64,000 nucleotides of DNA, from contig CAZNSX010000002.1 of NCBI GenBank assembly GCA_964575845.1, positions 1 to 64,000 on the forward strand, given 5' to 3'. This document shows, piece after piece, positions 35,172 to 44,484 of the stretch (the stretch's first letter is position 1; every line of letters starts with the position of its first letter). The translations under genes were made by a program, and so were the position numbers. A model generated the notes under the pieces. The model worked only from the letters and a program-made list of their open reading frames with translations. It was not told the origin of the DNA and made no database searches. Origin of the DNA: CAZNSX01 sp964575845. Its GTDB lineage: Bacteria > UBA8248 > CAZNSX01.

Positions 35172-36320
35172 ATGAGTATGAGCCATCGGGAGCGTGTGCT
35201 CGCGGCCTTGGACCACCGGGAGGCCGACCGCGTGCCCCTCGATTTCGGGGGCACCTTCGTCACAACGATGACGGCCGCAGCCTATGAGCGGCTCAAGGAG
35301 CACCTGGGCATAGAGGCGGAGACTCCGGTCGCTAACAAGATGTTACAGACCGTGTACGTGGATGAGGCGATTCAGCGTCACTTCGACACCGACGTGCGGC
35401 CCATATATCTGCGGCCGCCAGAGGGCTGGAAGGATGAGTTCCTCGAGCCCGACGGCTACCGGGATGAGTGGAGGGTGGAGCGGCAGCGGCTTCCGGGAAC
35501 CTACTACTACGACCTTGTGGGCTCCCCCCTCAAGGATTGCGAGGATGTGGAGGCGCTGGAGGATTTCCCCTGGCCAGACCCTGAGGACCCCGGGCGTTTC
35601 CGAGGCCTCAGGGAGGAGGCGGAGACGCTTCGCAAGAGGACCGACTGCGCCATCGTGTTCCACGCGAACTTCACTTTTTTCCTTCCCGCAAGCGTCCTCA
35701 GGGGCTTCGACAATATCTATGCCGACTTAGTGGTTAACCGTGAGCTTGCCGAAGCCATCATGGACCGGGTCTCGGAGATCAACCTCAGGATGACGCTTAA
35801 AGGGGTAAGGGAGGTTGGCGACATTGTCGACCTCGTTACCGTCACAGACGACATGGGCACTCAGCTCGGCCCCTACATGTCGCCCGCCATGTACCGGGAG
35901 TTGATCAAGCCCCGCTTTGCCCATGGCATAAAGGAAATCAAGAAGCTCACCCGGGCCAAGATCTTCTATCACTCCTGCGGCTCGGTTTATGACCTGATCG
36001 AGGACTTCATAGATGCCGGGATTGATGTCCTCAATCCCGTTCAGGTGTATGCGGCAAACATGGGAACGGCCCGCCTCAAGCAGGAGTTCGGCGAGAGGCT
36101 AGTCTTCTGGGGTGGCGTTGACAGTCAGCGGGTGCTGCCCCTGGGTAGCCCCGAGGATGTCCGGGCCGAAGTGAGGCGCCGCATCGATGACCTGGCGCCG
36201 GGCGGGGGCTTCGTGCTGGCCGCTGTCCACAACATCCAGCCCGAGGTGCCGCCCGAGAACGTCTGCGCCATGCTGGAGGAGGCCCTAGAATACGGCCGGT
36301 ACGGGATGGTGAGGGCCTGA
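35172..36320 (+). CDS. uroporphyrinogen decarboxylase (UroD) family protein
   Basis: 382 residues. The UroD/methyltransferase barrel is marked by FYHSCGSVYDLIEDFIDAG, VLNPVQ, FWGGVDSQ and the C-terminal HNIQPEVPPEN. The last is typical of the catabolic relatives (corrinoid methyltransferase MtaA/CmuA-like), not of haem HemE. HxC at HSC would be part of the zinc site. Such proteins usually move methyl groups between a corrinoid protein and a cofactor, but no corrinoid-protein gene is beside it. An AAGGAGGGG site precedes the ATG. The formamidase gene follows by 42 bases. Confidence 0.9.
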   Translation: MSMSHRERVLAALDHREADRVPLDFGGTFVTTMTAAAYERLKEHLGIEAETPVANKMLQTVYVDEAIQRHFDTDVRPIYLRPPEGWKDEFLEPDGYRDEWRVERQRLPGTYYYDLVGSPLKDCEDVEALEDFPWPDPEDPGRFRGLREEAETLRKRTDCAIVFHANFTFFLPASVLRGFDNIYADLVVNRELAEAIMDRVSEINLRMTLKGVREVGDIVDLVTVTDDMGTQLGPYMSPAMYRELIKPRFAHGIKEIKKLTRAKIFYHSCGSVYDLIEDFIDAGIDVLNPVQVYAANMGTARLKQEFGERLVFWGGVDSQRVLPLGSPEDVRAEVRRRIDDLAPGGGFVLAAVHNIQPEVPPENVCAMLEEALEYGRYGMVRA

Positions 36321-36362
36321 GGGCCGGCTGTGGCCCCGAGAGCCTCATAGGAGGAGGGACGT

Positions 36363-37328
36363 ATGCAGCGCATACCCAGGCAGAGGGCCCTGGGCTACCT
36401 CTTCAGCAAGGACATCGAGCCCGTGCTCAGGGTGAAGCAGGGGGAGAGCTTCATCGTTGAGACGGAGGATAATGTTTCGGGCTGCATCCGGGGGAAGGAG
36501 CAGCTTCCGACCGAAGAGTTCGTCCCTGGGCTCGGCCACACCCCCGCCCGGGTCAACCCCGTTGCCGGCCCCATCTATGTCGAGGGCGCGAAGAAGGGGG
36601 ACCTCCTGGCCGTCCATATCGAGCGGATCCTCCCGGCCCCTCAGGGGCACACCTTCTTCGGGATCAGAATCGGACCCCTGGATAACTCCATCCGCTGGCC
36701 AGAGCTCACCGATCCCTACACCCACATCCTTAAACATCTTCCCGGCCCCAGCGGCACGACCGCGGACGGCACCGTGGTATTCGATGAGAGACACTCTTGG
36801 CCCATCAGGGCTTGCATCGGCACGATAGGCACCGCGCCCGAGTGGGAGGCGGAATCCTCAGTGGCGGGGCAGGGCCCCTGGGGGGGGAACATGGACGTGC
36901 GGGACATCTGCAGCGGCAATATACTCTACCTCAACTGCTACAATGAGGGTGGGCTGCTTTTCCTGGGGGATGTTCACGCCTCCCAAGCCGACACCGAATT
37001 TTACGGCACGGCAAATGAGTGCCGGGCGGAGGTAGCCCTGAGGTGTGAGGTCATTCCCGAAAAGCGGCTCCCCGGCCCGCGCATTGAGACGCCCCGCTCC
37101 CTCATAGCTCTCTGTTGTGATAAGCCCCTGGAGGCTGCGGTCACGAGAGCCATGCTCGACCTCATGGAGTGCATGGTCTCTGACTATGGGCTCGACTCGA
37201 GGACGGCTTACATGTTCACCACTGTAAACCCTGAGGTGCGGGTTCACGTCTACCAGATGGTGCCCATAGGGAAACTGCGCTACACTGTGGGGGTTGAGAT
37301 TCCCAAGAAATATCTATCAGCCAGTTGA
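36363..37328 (+). CDS. acetamidase/formamidase family protein
   Basis: 321 residues. The family segments are clear: NPVAGPIYVEGAKKGD, WGGNMDVRDICSG and FLGDVHASQADTEFYG. Known enzymes hydrolyse formamide, acetamide or similar short amides to acid and ammonia in the cytoplasm. A GGAGGAGGG site directly precedes the ATG. It is read together with the UroD-family gene, a pairing whose logic I cannot explain; amide release from a larger molecule is one possibility. Confidence 0.93.
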   Translation: MQRIPRQRALGYLFSKDIEPVLRVKQGESFIVETEDNVSGCIRGKEQLPTEEFVPGLGHTPARVNPVAGPIYVEGAKKGDLLAVHIERILPAPQGHTFFGIRIGPLDNSIRWPELTDPYTHILKHLPGPSGTTADGTVVFDERHSWPIRACIGTIGTAPEWEAESSVAGQGPWGGNMDVRDICSGNILYLNCYNEGGLLFLGDVHASQADTEFYGTANECRAEVALRCEVIPEKRLPGPRIETPRSLIALCCDKPLEAAVTRAMLDLMECMVSDYGLDSRTAYMFTTVNPEVRVHVYQMVPIGKLRYTVGVEIPKKYLSAS

Positions 37329-37396
37329 GGCAGATGCCTCCTCGGCGGGGGCGATTCCCTCGCTCAGGCGGCGGGGCCCAGGGGGCGACTGCGCCG

Positions 37397-37798
37397 CTAC
37401 TTCTTGCTTGCCGCCTTGGCCGCCTCTATGGCTTTATCGGCATAGCCCGCTGGCAGGGCCGGGATGAAGACGCAGAAGATCCTCATCGTCTCCTCGCTCG
37501 TGTTACAGAGCTGGTGCTCCGCCCCGGGTGGCGCCCAGAGGACGCAATCGGGCTCTATCTTGAACTTTTCATCCCCGCAGTAGCCCTCGCCCCTTCCTGT
37601 CACAATGTACATAAGCTCTCCCTGGCTCTCATGGGTGTGGGGGTTGGTTTTCCCCTCACGAGAAGCAAGGGTGGAGGTGAGAAGGGTGAAGCCCTCAACA
37701 TCGGGCTCATCCTCGGGGGCCAGTACTTTTTTGATGTGGCGGGCAAAGGGGGGAGGAACGTCTGCACCGGATATGTCAAAGATTCGCTTGAAAGACAT
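37397..37798 (-). CDS. single-domain cupin protein
   Basis: 133 residues from ATG 37798, which has an AGAGGAG site eight bases ahead; the frame is open 12 codons further. The cupin metal motifs are present: PHTHESQGEL in the first and GAEHQLCN in the second conserved box. A small beta-barrel of this kind may be an enzyme (dioxygenase, isomerase) or a ligand-binding protein. It is convergent with the formamidase gene. The function is not known. Confidence 0.85.
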   Translation of the reverse strand: MSFKRIFDISGADVPPPFARHIKKVLAPEDEPDVEGFTLLTSTLASREGKTNPHTHESQGELMYIVTGRGEGYCGDEKFKIEPDCVLWAPPGAEHQLCNTSEETMRIFCVFIPALPAGYADKAIEAAKAASKK

Positions 37799-38040
37799 CT
37801 TTTTGCTCCTCTTGATGGAAAAGTCGATTGCCAATGGGACGATCCCAAAGTGAGACAGGTGGCTCTACGCCACTCCTTAAGCTAGCAGGGCCCTCCCCCC
37901 GCTGTCAACAAGCCAGTGGTCGGACTCGCTCCTGAATTATCCTGCGGTCTTCACCCGATGACCCGAGAGAGCTTCTTCTCCCTACATCAGAAGCCGAAGT
38001 TTCGAGAGTTGCCGGAGGGCTCTAAACCGAACGGCCCGCC

Positions 38041-38460
38041 TCATTCCTCGACAGCCCCTAGCCACTTTATCCCGCTCTTCTCTATACTCGGGGCACCCAC
38101 ATAGACCGCAACCAGTTCTATCTCTTCATCCTCGCTGGGGTTTATGAGCCAGTGAGGCGTGTTCTTTGGGACGAATATGACACCTCCCGCCCCCGCCTCG
38201 AACCTCTCATCGCCGACCCCGTGTATCCCCCCGCCCCTCAGCAGCCAGTAGACCTCCTCGGCATTCTCGTGGAGGTGACGTTCGTGCCTGGCGCCCGGTG
38301 GGAAGATGACCCTGAAGAAACAGCAGAGCTCAGAGCCGTTCTTCTCGCTCACCAGAAGCCTCGCATCCATCCGCTTCCAGCCCCTGCTCCATCCCTCATC
38401 CCTGAGCTCAAGAGGCTCGACACCCTCTGGCCTGATGAAATACTTATTTCTTCCAGTCAT
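38041..38460 (-). CDS. single-domain cupin protein
   Basis: About 139 residues. Cupin box 1 is HERHLHENAEEVYWLL, box 2 is NTPHWLINPSED, keeping the metal-binding histidines and glutamate. Two ATGs in a row (38463 and 38460) follow an AGGAGG site; the second has better spacing. The sequence GWSRGWKRMDARLLVSEKNGSE before the barrel resembles cupins linked to oxidative sugar or phenol metabolism only loosely. It lies 242 bp upstream of the previous cupin on the same strand. The ligand is unknown. Confidence 0.82.
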   Translation of the reverse strand: MTGRNKYFIRPEGVEPLELRDEGWSRGWKRMDARLLVSEKNGSELCCFFRVIFPPGARHERHLHENAEEVYWLLRGGGIHGVGDERFEAGAGGVIFVPKNTPHWLINPSEDEEIELVAVYVGAPSIEKSGIKWLGAVEE

Positions 38461-38648
38461 CATACCTCCTCTCACTCTTAAGCCATCTATAAAGGCCGAG
38501 ACATCATCGCAAGCTCCAAAGGGATCCACAGGCGCATTTTAGGTCAATTGAAGGGGAATTTCCCTCCCGAATTGGCGAGCCCCGGATGCCGATGAGCCCT
38601 TACATCTATCTTCTGAGTCTTTGGCCTCCGGCAGGCCCTGAAGGGCGG

Positions 38649-38677
38649 TTGACCCGTGAACGAGGATGGGTTATAAA
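38649..38677 (+). promoter_or_regulatory. promoter of the bicupin gene
   Basis: TTGACC (38649-38654) and TATAAA (38672-38677) are separated by 17 bases, 78 bases before the bicupin start. It is a good σ70-like site. Confidence 0.6.
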
Positions 38678-38754
38678 TCCCGTGGCGGCCTTTTCACCCC
38701 GCAGGGGAGCCTTCACTCCAGAGCCTGGATGGAGACACCGAGGAGACACAGACT

Positions 38755-39576
38755 ATGGCTAAGATAATCGATCCGCGCGGGATTGCCCAGGACCAAGACT
38801 ATGAGCCTCCCTACACAATCGCCTGGGGAGTCTGTGGGGAGACTACCGGCACCGAGACCATCACCATGGGCCGAACGATCATCCCGCCCAGGGGTAAGAA
38901 TAAGCTTCACCACCACAGAGACTCGGATGCCACCTTTTATGTGGCCAAGGGGCCCATTTATGTCTATGTGGACGACGGCAGAGAAGTGAAGAGATATGAG
39001 GCCCGGGAGGAGACCTTTATCTACTCCCCCGCCGGGGTGATTCACGGCCAGGAGAACCCGAGCCCCGATAAGGAGGCGATGCTCATTTTCACCTATGGGG
39101 GCGTGCCCAGCAAAGAGGCGGCCGGAACCATCGTGGTCGAAGGTGAGGGTGCCGGGCCGCGGGAGGAGGCGACGGGCGACCCCTCGAGGGTGCGGATGAT
39201 CTACTACGGCGACCTTCCCGAGGATAAGAATTTCATGTCCCCTCTTTCCGTGAAATGGGGTGTTGACAGCGAGACCACGGGCACCAAGACCATCACCATG
39301 GGAAGAACCCTATTTCCTCCAGGCTACCGCAACCGGCTCCATTATCACAAGAACTGCGATGACGCCGCGTTTCTCCTCAAGGGGCGGCTCAGGCTCTTTG
39401 TGGGCGAGAAGCCCGAGACCTACGAGGTGGATGAGGGACAATTCATCTATGTCCCGAAAGGGGAGATCCATGGCTTCGAGAATATGAACAAGCAGGAGAC
39501 CGCCGAGTTTATCTTCACGTACGGAAAGGTGCCCAATAAGAAGGCTGCGGGAACCGTCTTCGTAGAGGATGCCTGA
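38755..39576 (+). CDS. bicupin (two tandem cupin domains)
   Basis: 273 residues made of two homologous halves. Each half holds WGV-x-(G/S)ETTGT-x-TITMGRT, then a histidine box (HHHRDSDATFYV in the first, HYHKNCDDAAFLL in the second), an IHG second box and a closing FTYG-x-VP-x-K-x-AAGT. The close internal repeat means a fairly recent gene duplication and fusion. Both metal sites seem intact. Bicupins include oxalate decarboxylase, quercetinase and isomerases; which applies is unclear. A promoter lies upstream and an intrinsic terminator follows, so it is its own unit. Confidence 0.85.
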   Translation: MAKIIDPRGIAQDQDYEPPYTIAWGVCGETTGTETITMGRTIIPPRGKNKLHHHRDSDATFYVAKGPIYVYVDDGREVKRYEAREETFIYSPAGVIHGQENPSPDKEAMLIFTYGGVPSKEAAGTIVVEGEGAGPREEATGDPSRVRMIYYGDLPEDKNFMSPLSVKWGVDSETTGTKTITMGRTLFPPGYRNRLHYHKNCDDAAFLLKGRLRLFVGEKPETYEVDEGQFIYVPKGEIHGFENMNKQETAEFIFTYGKVPNKKAAGTVFVEDA

Positions 39577-39621
39577 AATAGCCCGTCTGAAGCCTGCTTA
39601 GGGGAGAAGAACTATTCTCTT

Positions 39622-39650
39622 AAAGGGCCCCGGAGATAGGGCCCTTTTTT
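39622..39650 (+). terminator. intrinsic terminator after the bicupin gene
   Basis: A 9-bp stem (AAAGGGCCC/GGGCCCTTT) with an eight-base loop ends in TTTTTT. It lies just before the ribosome site of the cyclase gene and would limit read-through into it. Confidence 0.75.
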
Positions 39651-39664
39651 GGAGGAGGCATAAG

Positions 39665-40333
39665 ATGGCAAGGATTGTCGACCTCTCCCTTCCCATCAAG
39701 CCTCACTGGCGCTGGCGCTTCGAGGTGGAGAAGGTTCTCGATTATGCCAAGGGAGACCCCCTTCTTGATTGCACTCTGACCATTGATGACCACAGCTTCA
39801 CCCATATGGATTCCCCCCTCCACGTGGAAGCTGAGAAGCCCTCCCTGGACCGGGTGCCTCTGGAAAGTCTCATAGGCATGGCCGCCTTGCTGAATCTCAG
39901 CGACGTGGGGGATGGGGAGGAAATAACGGCGGAGGAGCTTGAAAAGAGGGCTCGTCACCTCCGGCCCGGTGACATAGCCATCATGAGGAGTTCCCTTGAG
40001 CTCCGCCACTCCTGGGAGAGCGCGGATTTCTGGAAGAGCGCGCCCTACTTCGGAAAGGGTGCGTGCAGGTGGGTGTTAGACCGCGGGATAAAGGTCGTCG
40101 GCTTTGACTTCCCCAACGACTATGTGGTCCGGGAGCTATTCGGTGGAGAGCGCACCCCCCGGGTGGAAGAGTTCCTCTGCCACGACATCATGCTGAGGGC
40201 GGGCGTGGTCATGATCGAATATATGTGTAACCTCCATGCCTTGAGTCAGGAAAGGGTCATGCTATACGCCCTGCCCATAAAGATAGAGGGGGGCGCAGGC
40301 GCGCCTGCACGGGTCATCGCCGTTGAGGATTGA
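39665..40333 (+). CDS. cyclase family protein (kynurenine formamidase-like), second copy
   Basis: 222 residues. The motif HSFTHMDSPLH is the family HxxxHxDxPxH metal site, and CHDIMLRAGVVMIEYMCNL near the end resembles the C-terminal histidine segment. It would be a metal-dependent hydrolase of a small amide or lactone. It has a strong GGAGGAGG site. It differs greatly from the other cyclase (13954-14667). Neighbouring cupin genes point to a shared pathway, substrate unknown. Confidence 0.88.
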   Translation: MARIVDLSLPIKPHWRWRFEVEKVLDYAKGDPLLDCTLTIDDHSFTHMDSPLHVEAEKPSLDRVPLESLIGMAALLNLSDVGDGEEITAEELEKRARHLRPGDIAIMRSSLELRHSWESADFWKSAPYFGKGACRWVLDRGIKVVGFDFPNDYVVRELFGGERTPRVEEFLCHDIMLRAGVVMIEYMCNLHALSQERVMLYALPIKIEGGAGAPARVIAVED

Positions 40334-40528
40334 AAGAGGGGCTCCCCCCCCCAGAGTCTGAACGGCTCTCGCATGAGGTCGTTCATTTTGAATTGTTCTC
40401 AAATTGAGGATTTTCCATGATCTGACGGGTCCTATGCTCGAAGAACTATTTTTTCGGGCCTTCTCCTCAGAGCGGGTTTAATTCTTTCCTCAGGTTACTC
40501 TTGAACGGGAAGCTTAAAGGAGGCTCAT

Positions 40529-40924
40529 ATGGGTAAGAAGCGGGTTGTATCGATTGACGAGGCCGTCACGGGGAAGCTCCCCTCTCCCGGCGGGGGTGGC
40601 ACCTTCAGGATCCTTATCGATGAGGAGACCACCGGTGCTAAGCACTTCTCCCTCCTCGTTAACGAGATGGCCCCGGGCCACATGAGCAGGGAGCACTCTC
40701 ATAAGGTCGAACACTGCTGGTACATACTGAGCGGCCAGGGCAAGATGTACATAGAGGGTGAGGCCCATGATATAAAGCCAGGGGATGCCGTCTTCGCCCC
40801 GATAGACGTTCTCCACAAGGTCGAATGTACGAGTGAAGAGCCCCTGAGGTATGTACTCGTCTATGCGCCACCCGGCCCAGAGAAAGAGCTCAGGAGCAAG
40901 AGCGGCTTCGCCGCGGAAAGCTGA
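40529..40924 (+). CDS. single-domain cupin protein
   Basis: 131 residues. Box 1 reads MSREHSHKVEHCWYILSG and box 2 DVLHKVECTSEEPL; the histidines and glutamate of the metal site are there. An AAAGGAGG site lies five bases before the ATG. The next gene encodes another small cupin 58 bases later, and both form a pair. Function unknown; possibly a sugar or keto-acid isomerase or a regulatory binding protein. Confidence 0.83.
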   Translation: MGKKRVVSIDEAVTGKLPSPGGGGTFRILIDEETTGAKHFSLLVNEMAPGHMSREHSHKVEHCWYILSGQGKMYIEGEAHDIKPGDAVFAPIDVLHKVECTSEEPLRYVLVYAPPGPEKELRSKSGFAAES

Positions 40925-40982
40925 GAGGGGAGAGCTTTTTTGCTGGTGGATTGAGTGGCCAAAAACGCCGAGGAGGGCTGCC

Positions 40983-41318
40983 ATGCCGTACTATCGCTGG
41001 GAGGAACTGCCCCAAGAGAAGCCGGGTCCTTCTTACTCTTCCGCCGTTGGCGGAATCCTCCGGGGTAAGGACATCATGTTCGCCAAGCTCAAATACCCCG
41101 CTGGGAGCGAGGCCAAACCCCACAGTCACGAGAATGAGCAGTTCTGGTACCTTCTCAAGGGAAAGGTCATCTCCAGGATAGGGGATGAGGACGAGAGCGC
41201 AATGGGGCCGGGCGACATAGCCCACATACCCGCTGATGTCGTCCATTCCATGAAGGTGCTTGATGAGGATATCGAGGTCCTCACCTGCAAGCACATAGTG
41301 GAAGGGAGGCTTGCCTGA
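40983..41318 (+). CDS. single-domain cupin protein
   Basis: 111 residues from ATG 40983 (GAGGAGGG site six bases ahead); the frame is open 44 codons further but overlaps the end of the previous cupin. Box 1 is KPHSHENEQFWYLLKG, box 2 DVVHSMKVLDED. Simple barrel with one metal site. Paired with the cupin just upstream. The role is unknown. Confidence 0.83.
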   Translation: MPYYRWEELPQEKPGPSYSSAVGGILRGKDIMFAKLKYPAGSEAKPHSHENEQFWYLLKGKVISRIGDEDESAMGPGDIAHIPADVVHSMKVLDEDIEVLTCKHIVEGRLA

Positions 41319-41489
41319 GGGGAAGGAATTCGCTTATCCTGTGGTAGGCTGCAAACCGCTCTTCTTCCGGAAACTCATTTCTTGATTTTGAGAGGGGGGC
41401 TTGGTCCAGGCTGCTGCCAGAACTTCCTAGCTTCGCATCATTGAGGCGAGTCGAGGGCCTTTCCCGGAGCTCATGTCGGAGGCTTCGCA

Positions 41490-41996
41490 ATGAGGCTGAA
41501 AGACCGCCTCCTCAAGCGGCTCTCCCAGAGGAACTTCAACACCCTTATCGCTCTTGGCCTTATCGGCTTCTCCGTCTTCGCCTACTTCGTCATCCCTTAT
41601 CAGATTGCCGAGCCGCGCTTCATGCAGTCGAGGAGGTTCACAACCCTAACGCCCGCCATGTTCCCCCGGGTGGCCGCCATTGCCCTTCTGGGCCTGAGCC
41701 TCATTTACCTTATCGAGAGCCCGCGGCTGAATGAGGAAAACCTGCTGGCAAAGCTTGCCCCCCCCTCGCTGCGCAGGATAGGCATCACTTTCCTGATTTT
41801 CATTCTCTATATCTATCTTCTGGACATTCTGGGGTTTCTCCTCGCCACCCCCCTTTGTCTTGGAATCTTGACGCTCTATTACGGGAACCGCGACTGGAAG
41901 CTCCTGGTCTTAGTCATTGTCCTGGTCCCCCTGGCCATCTTCTATTTCTTTCAGAAGATTCTGATGGTCGCTCTTCCCGAGGGGACTTTTTTTTAG
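41490..41996 (+). CDS. tctB: TTT transporter small membrane subunit, TctB-like
   Basis: 168 residues, four predicted helices with a loop after the first (residues about 40-60). The start-of-domain MFPRVAAIALLGLSLIYL and the paired helices IGITFLIFILYIYLLDILGFLL are typical of TctB. It works with TctA and a periplasmic TctC as a secondary uptake system for carboxylates (tricarboxylate, aromatic acids). It precedes tctA by 15 bases. Confidence 0.88.
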   Translation: MRLKDRLLKRLSQRNFNTLIALGLIGFSVFAYFVIPYQIAEPRFMQSRRFTTLTPAMFPRVAAIALLGLSLIYLIESPRLNEENLLAKLAPPSLRRIGITFLIFILYIYLLDILGFLLATPLCLGILTLYYGNRDWKLLVLVIVLVPLAIFYFFQKILMVALPEGTFF

Positions 41997-42011
41997 CTCA
42001 GGGGGAAGGGT

Positions 42012-43532
42012 ATGCTCGAAGCCTTCGGCCAGGGCATCGTGATGGCCATGAGGGCCGACACCTTCCTCATGATAGCCCTCGGCCTTTTCTCGGGCATGCT
42101 GGTGGGAGCGCTCCCCGGCCTCACCACCACGCTCGCCATGGCCGTTCTCCTCCCCATCTCCTTCTTCCTGGACCCTCTCCTTGGCATACCCTTTCTCATA
42201 GGCGTTTACAAGGGGGGTATCTACGGAGGGAGCATCCCTGCGATCTTGGTCTCAATCCCCGGCACTGGAGCATCCATCGCAACAACCTTCGATGGCCCCG
42301 CTCTGACGAAACAGGGAAAGGCGAGGAAGGGCCTGGAGATGGCCCTCTATGCTTCAGTACTGGGGGACTTCTCAACCGACATCATGACCATCGCCTTCAT
42401 AGGCCCCATCGCCTATCTCGCCCTTAAGATAGGCCCGCCCGAGGTCTTCGCCGTCATCCTCTTCAGCCTCGTTATTCTCTCAAGTGTCGCTGGGGGCTCC
42501 TCAATCAAAGGAGGCATAATGGGTATGCTCGGCCTCCTTCTCGCCATGGTGGGGCAGGACCCTCTGAACGCCGTCTCCCGCTTCACATTCGGGGTCTTTG
42601 AGCTGAGGGCCGGGATAACCCTCATTCCATTGATGATAGGCCTCTTCGCAATCCCCGAGATCCTGATGGCGCTCGAGAGCCGGGCCGCCTCTTTCGTCTC
42701 CGAAAAGGTGGACCTCTCCAAGGTTGGCGAGAGGCTCACTATGGCGGAGTTCAGGCGCTGCCTCAGGACCATCGGCCGCTCGACCCTCATAGGGGCCGGC
42801 CTGGGCGCGACGCCTGGAGTGGGTCAAGTGGTGGCGGCCTTTGTGGGCTATGGGGCTGCAAAGCGGGCCTCAAAGCATCCGGAGACCTTTGGCAAGGGAG
42901 AGCTTGAGGGGATAGCGGCCGCAGAAGCCGCCAACAACGCCGTCAATGGTCCGACCCTCGTCCCCCTCCTCACCCTCGGGATTCCGGGCGATAACGTTAC
43001 CGCCATCCTTCTCGGCGCGTTCGTGGCCCAGGGCCTCAGACCCGGTCCCCAGATGTTCCAGGAGCAGGCTCCTCTTATCTATGCCCTCCTGGTCGCCATG
43101 GTCCTTGCGAATGGCCTCTTCCTCCTCATGGGCTATGGGCTTCTGGGCTTCTTTGCCCGGATCATCACCCTGAGGAAATCGGCTCTGCTTCCGATAATCA
43201 TGGCCTTCGCCTTTGTGGGGACCTACGTCTTCAGGTCAGACTTTTTCGACCTGAAGGTGATGCTGGTCTTCGGACTCCTGGGATATCTCTGCCGGAAGCT
43301 CCACTTCGACATAGCTCCCCTCATCATAGCTTTCATTCTCGAGCCCATCCTGGAATACTCTTTCGGGCAGACCCTTCTTCTTGCCAAGGGGGATCTGCTC
43401 TGGTATCTTTTCATCCAGCGTCCCATAGCCAGCGGCTTTCTCGTCTTGACCGGCTTAGTCGTCTTTTTCAGTGCCCGGGGCCTCGGTCTCATGAGGAGGG
43501 CGGCGGCCTATGAGCGGGTGCCAGATAGTTAG
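42012..43532 (+). CDS. tctA: TTT transporter large membrane subunit, TctA-like
   Basis: 506 residues with about 11-12 helices, normal for TctA. The conserved GALPGLTTTLAMAVLLPISF and the second-half GIPGDNVTAILLGAF (in a repeated G-x-P-G-x-x-x-T manner) are the family signatures. It is the sodium/proton-coupled channel of the system. Overlap-free operon with tctB and the broken tctC-like gene. Confidence 0.95.
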   Translation: MLEAFGQGIVMAMRADTFLMIALGLFSGMLVGALPGLTTTLAMAVLLPISFFLDPLLGIPFLIGVYKGGIYGGSIPAILVSIPGTGASIATTFDGPALTKQGKARKGLEMALYASVLGDFSTDIMTIAFIGPIAYLALKIGPPEVFAVILFSLVILSSVAGGSSIKGGIMGMLGLLLAMVGQDPLNAVSRFTFGVFELRAGITLIPLMIGLFAIPEILMALESRAASFVSEKVDLSKVGERLTMAEFRRCLRTIGRSTLIGAGLGATPGVGQVVAAFVGYGAAKRASKHPETFGKGELEGIAAAEAANNAVNGPTLVPLLTLGIPGDNVTAILLGAFVAQGLRPGPQMFQEQAPLIYALLVAMVLANGLFLLMGYGLLGFFARIITLRKSALLPIIMAFAFVGTYVFRSDFFDLKVMLVFGLLGYLCRKLHFDIAPLIIAFILEPILEYSFGQTLLLAKGDLLWYLFIQRPIASGFLVLTGLVVFFSARGLGLMRRAAAYERVPDS

Positions 43533-43562
43533 TTTTTCCCATTCCAAGAGGAGGGGGTTATC

Positions 43563-44226
43563 ATGAGAAGGAGAGGTTATCTCACCCTGATTCTGGCGGG
43601 GGTATTTCTCCTGGCCCTCGCGGGCGGTGTCGGCGCGGAAAAATATCCCGCCAAGCCCATCACCCTCATCATTCCCTTTGGAGCAGGTGGTTCGCATGAC
43701 CTCCATGCCCGTATCTTCACGAGCGTCATACCCGAGTATTTGGGGCAAGCGATGGTGGTGAAGCTCATGCCAGGGGGCTCGGCCACCATCGGCACGGCCG
43801 CGGCGGCCAAGGCCCGGCCCGATGGCTATACCCTCCTTTTCACCCATAACTTCATAGACCAGCTCCAGCCCCTGGTGGAGAAGGTCCCCTATGACACCAT
43901 ATAAAGCGGGGAAGTTGACGATACTGGGCGTGACCGACGACAGGCCGTTGAAGGAAGTGCCCCAGGCGCCCACGCTCGTCTCCAAGGGCTATAACGTAGT
44001 TCTCAGGATGACCCGCATCATAATGGCGCCCCGGGAGATTCCCGCCGAGCGGCTCAAGGTCCTGAGGGAGGCCTTTTCTAAGCTCCCCAAGGATAAGACC
44101 TTCCAGGGCCTCATGGGGCGGCTGGGTGAGCCCATCATCTACATGGACGGCGCGGAGTACGAAAAAGAAAGGGAGAAGCAGAGGGCTCAATATAAAGAGC
44201 TTGTCACAAAGGTAACAGGAAAATAG
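43563..44226 (+). pseudogene. TctC-like periplasmic binding protein, internal deletion and frameshift
   Basis: The first frame (43563-43904) encodes a signal peptide and the TctC N-terminal domain (KPITLIIPFGAGGSHD, GTAAAAKARPDGYTLLF), then stops at TAA after VPYDTI. From about 43905 the +1 frame continues with the C-terminal part (GKLTILGVTDDRPLKEVP, then APTLVSKGYNV) to 44226. A normal TctC has about 320 residues; the two parts total about 220, so roughly 100 residues of the middle are gone and the frame is shifted. The transporter would need a binding protein from elsewhere. An assembly error is possible. Confidence 0.8.
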
Positions 44227-44234
44227 TGGCCTTT

Positions 44235-44273
44235 AAGGGGGGGGCCTTCCATTGAATGGTCCCCCCTTTTTTT
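44235..44273 (+). terminator. intrinsic terminator of the TTT operon
   Basis: A G-run arm (44235-44246) pairs with a C-run arm (44258-44268) and is followed by TTTTTTT. Together they form a strong terminator right after the broken tctC. Confidence 0.75.
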
Positions 44274-44484
44274 CTGCTTGAAGGGCTCTCCTTCCGGTGC
44301 GCTCTTCTTGGAGGAAAATGGCGGCTGGGATGAGAAAGCATCCAGGAATAGTGGGCCTTATGGGGGGCATACTGTTCCGAAATGATGAAGGAGGATGGCT
44401 CCCGAATGTCCGGGTGTTGACATGGAAAATCTCGGTTAGGGGGGAGGGGTTGAGCTATGACCACCTTAGAAAGGGGAGGAAGCG

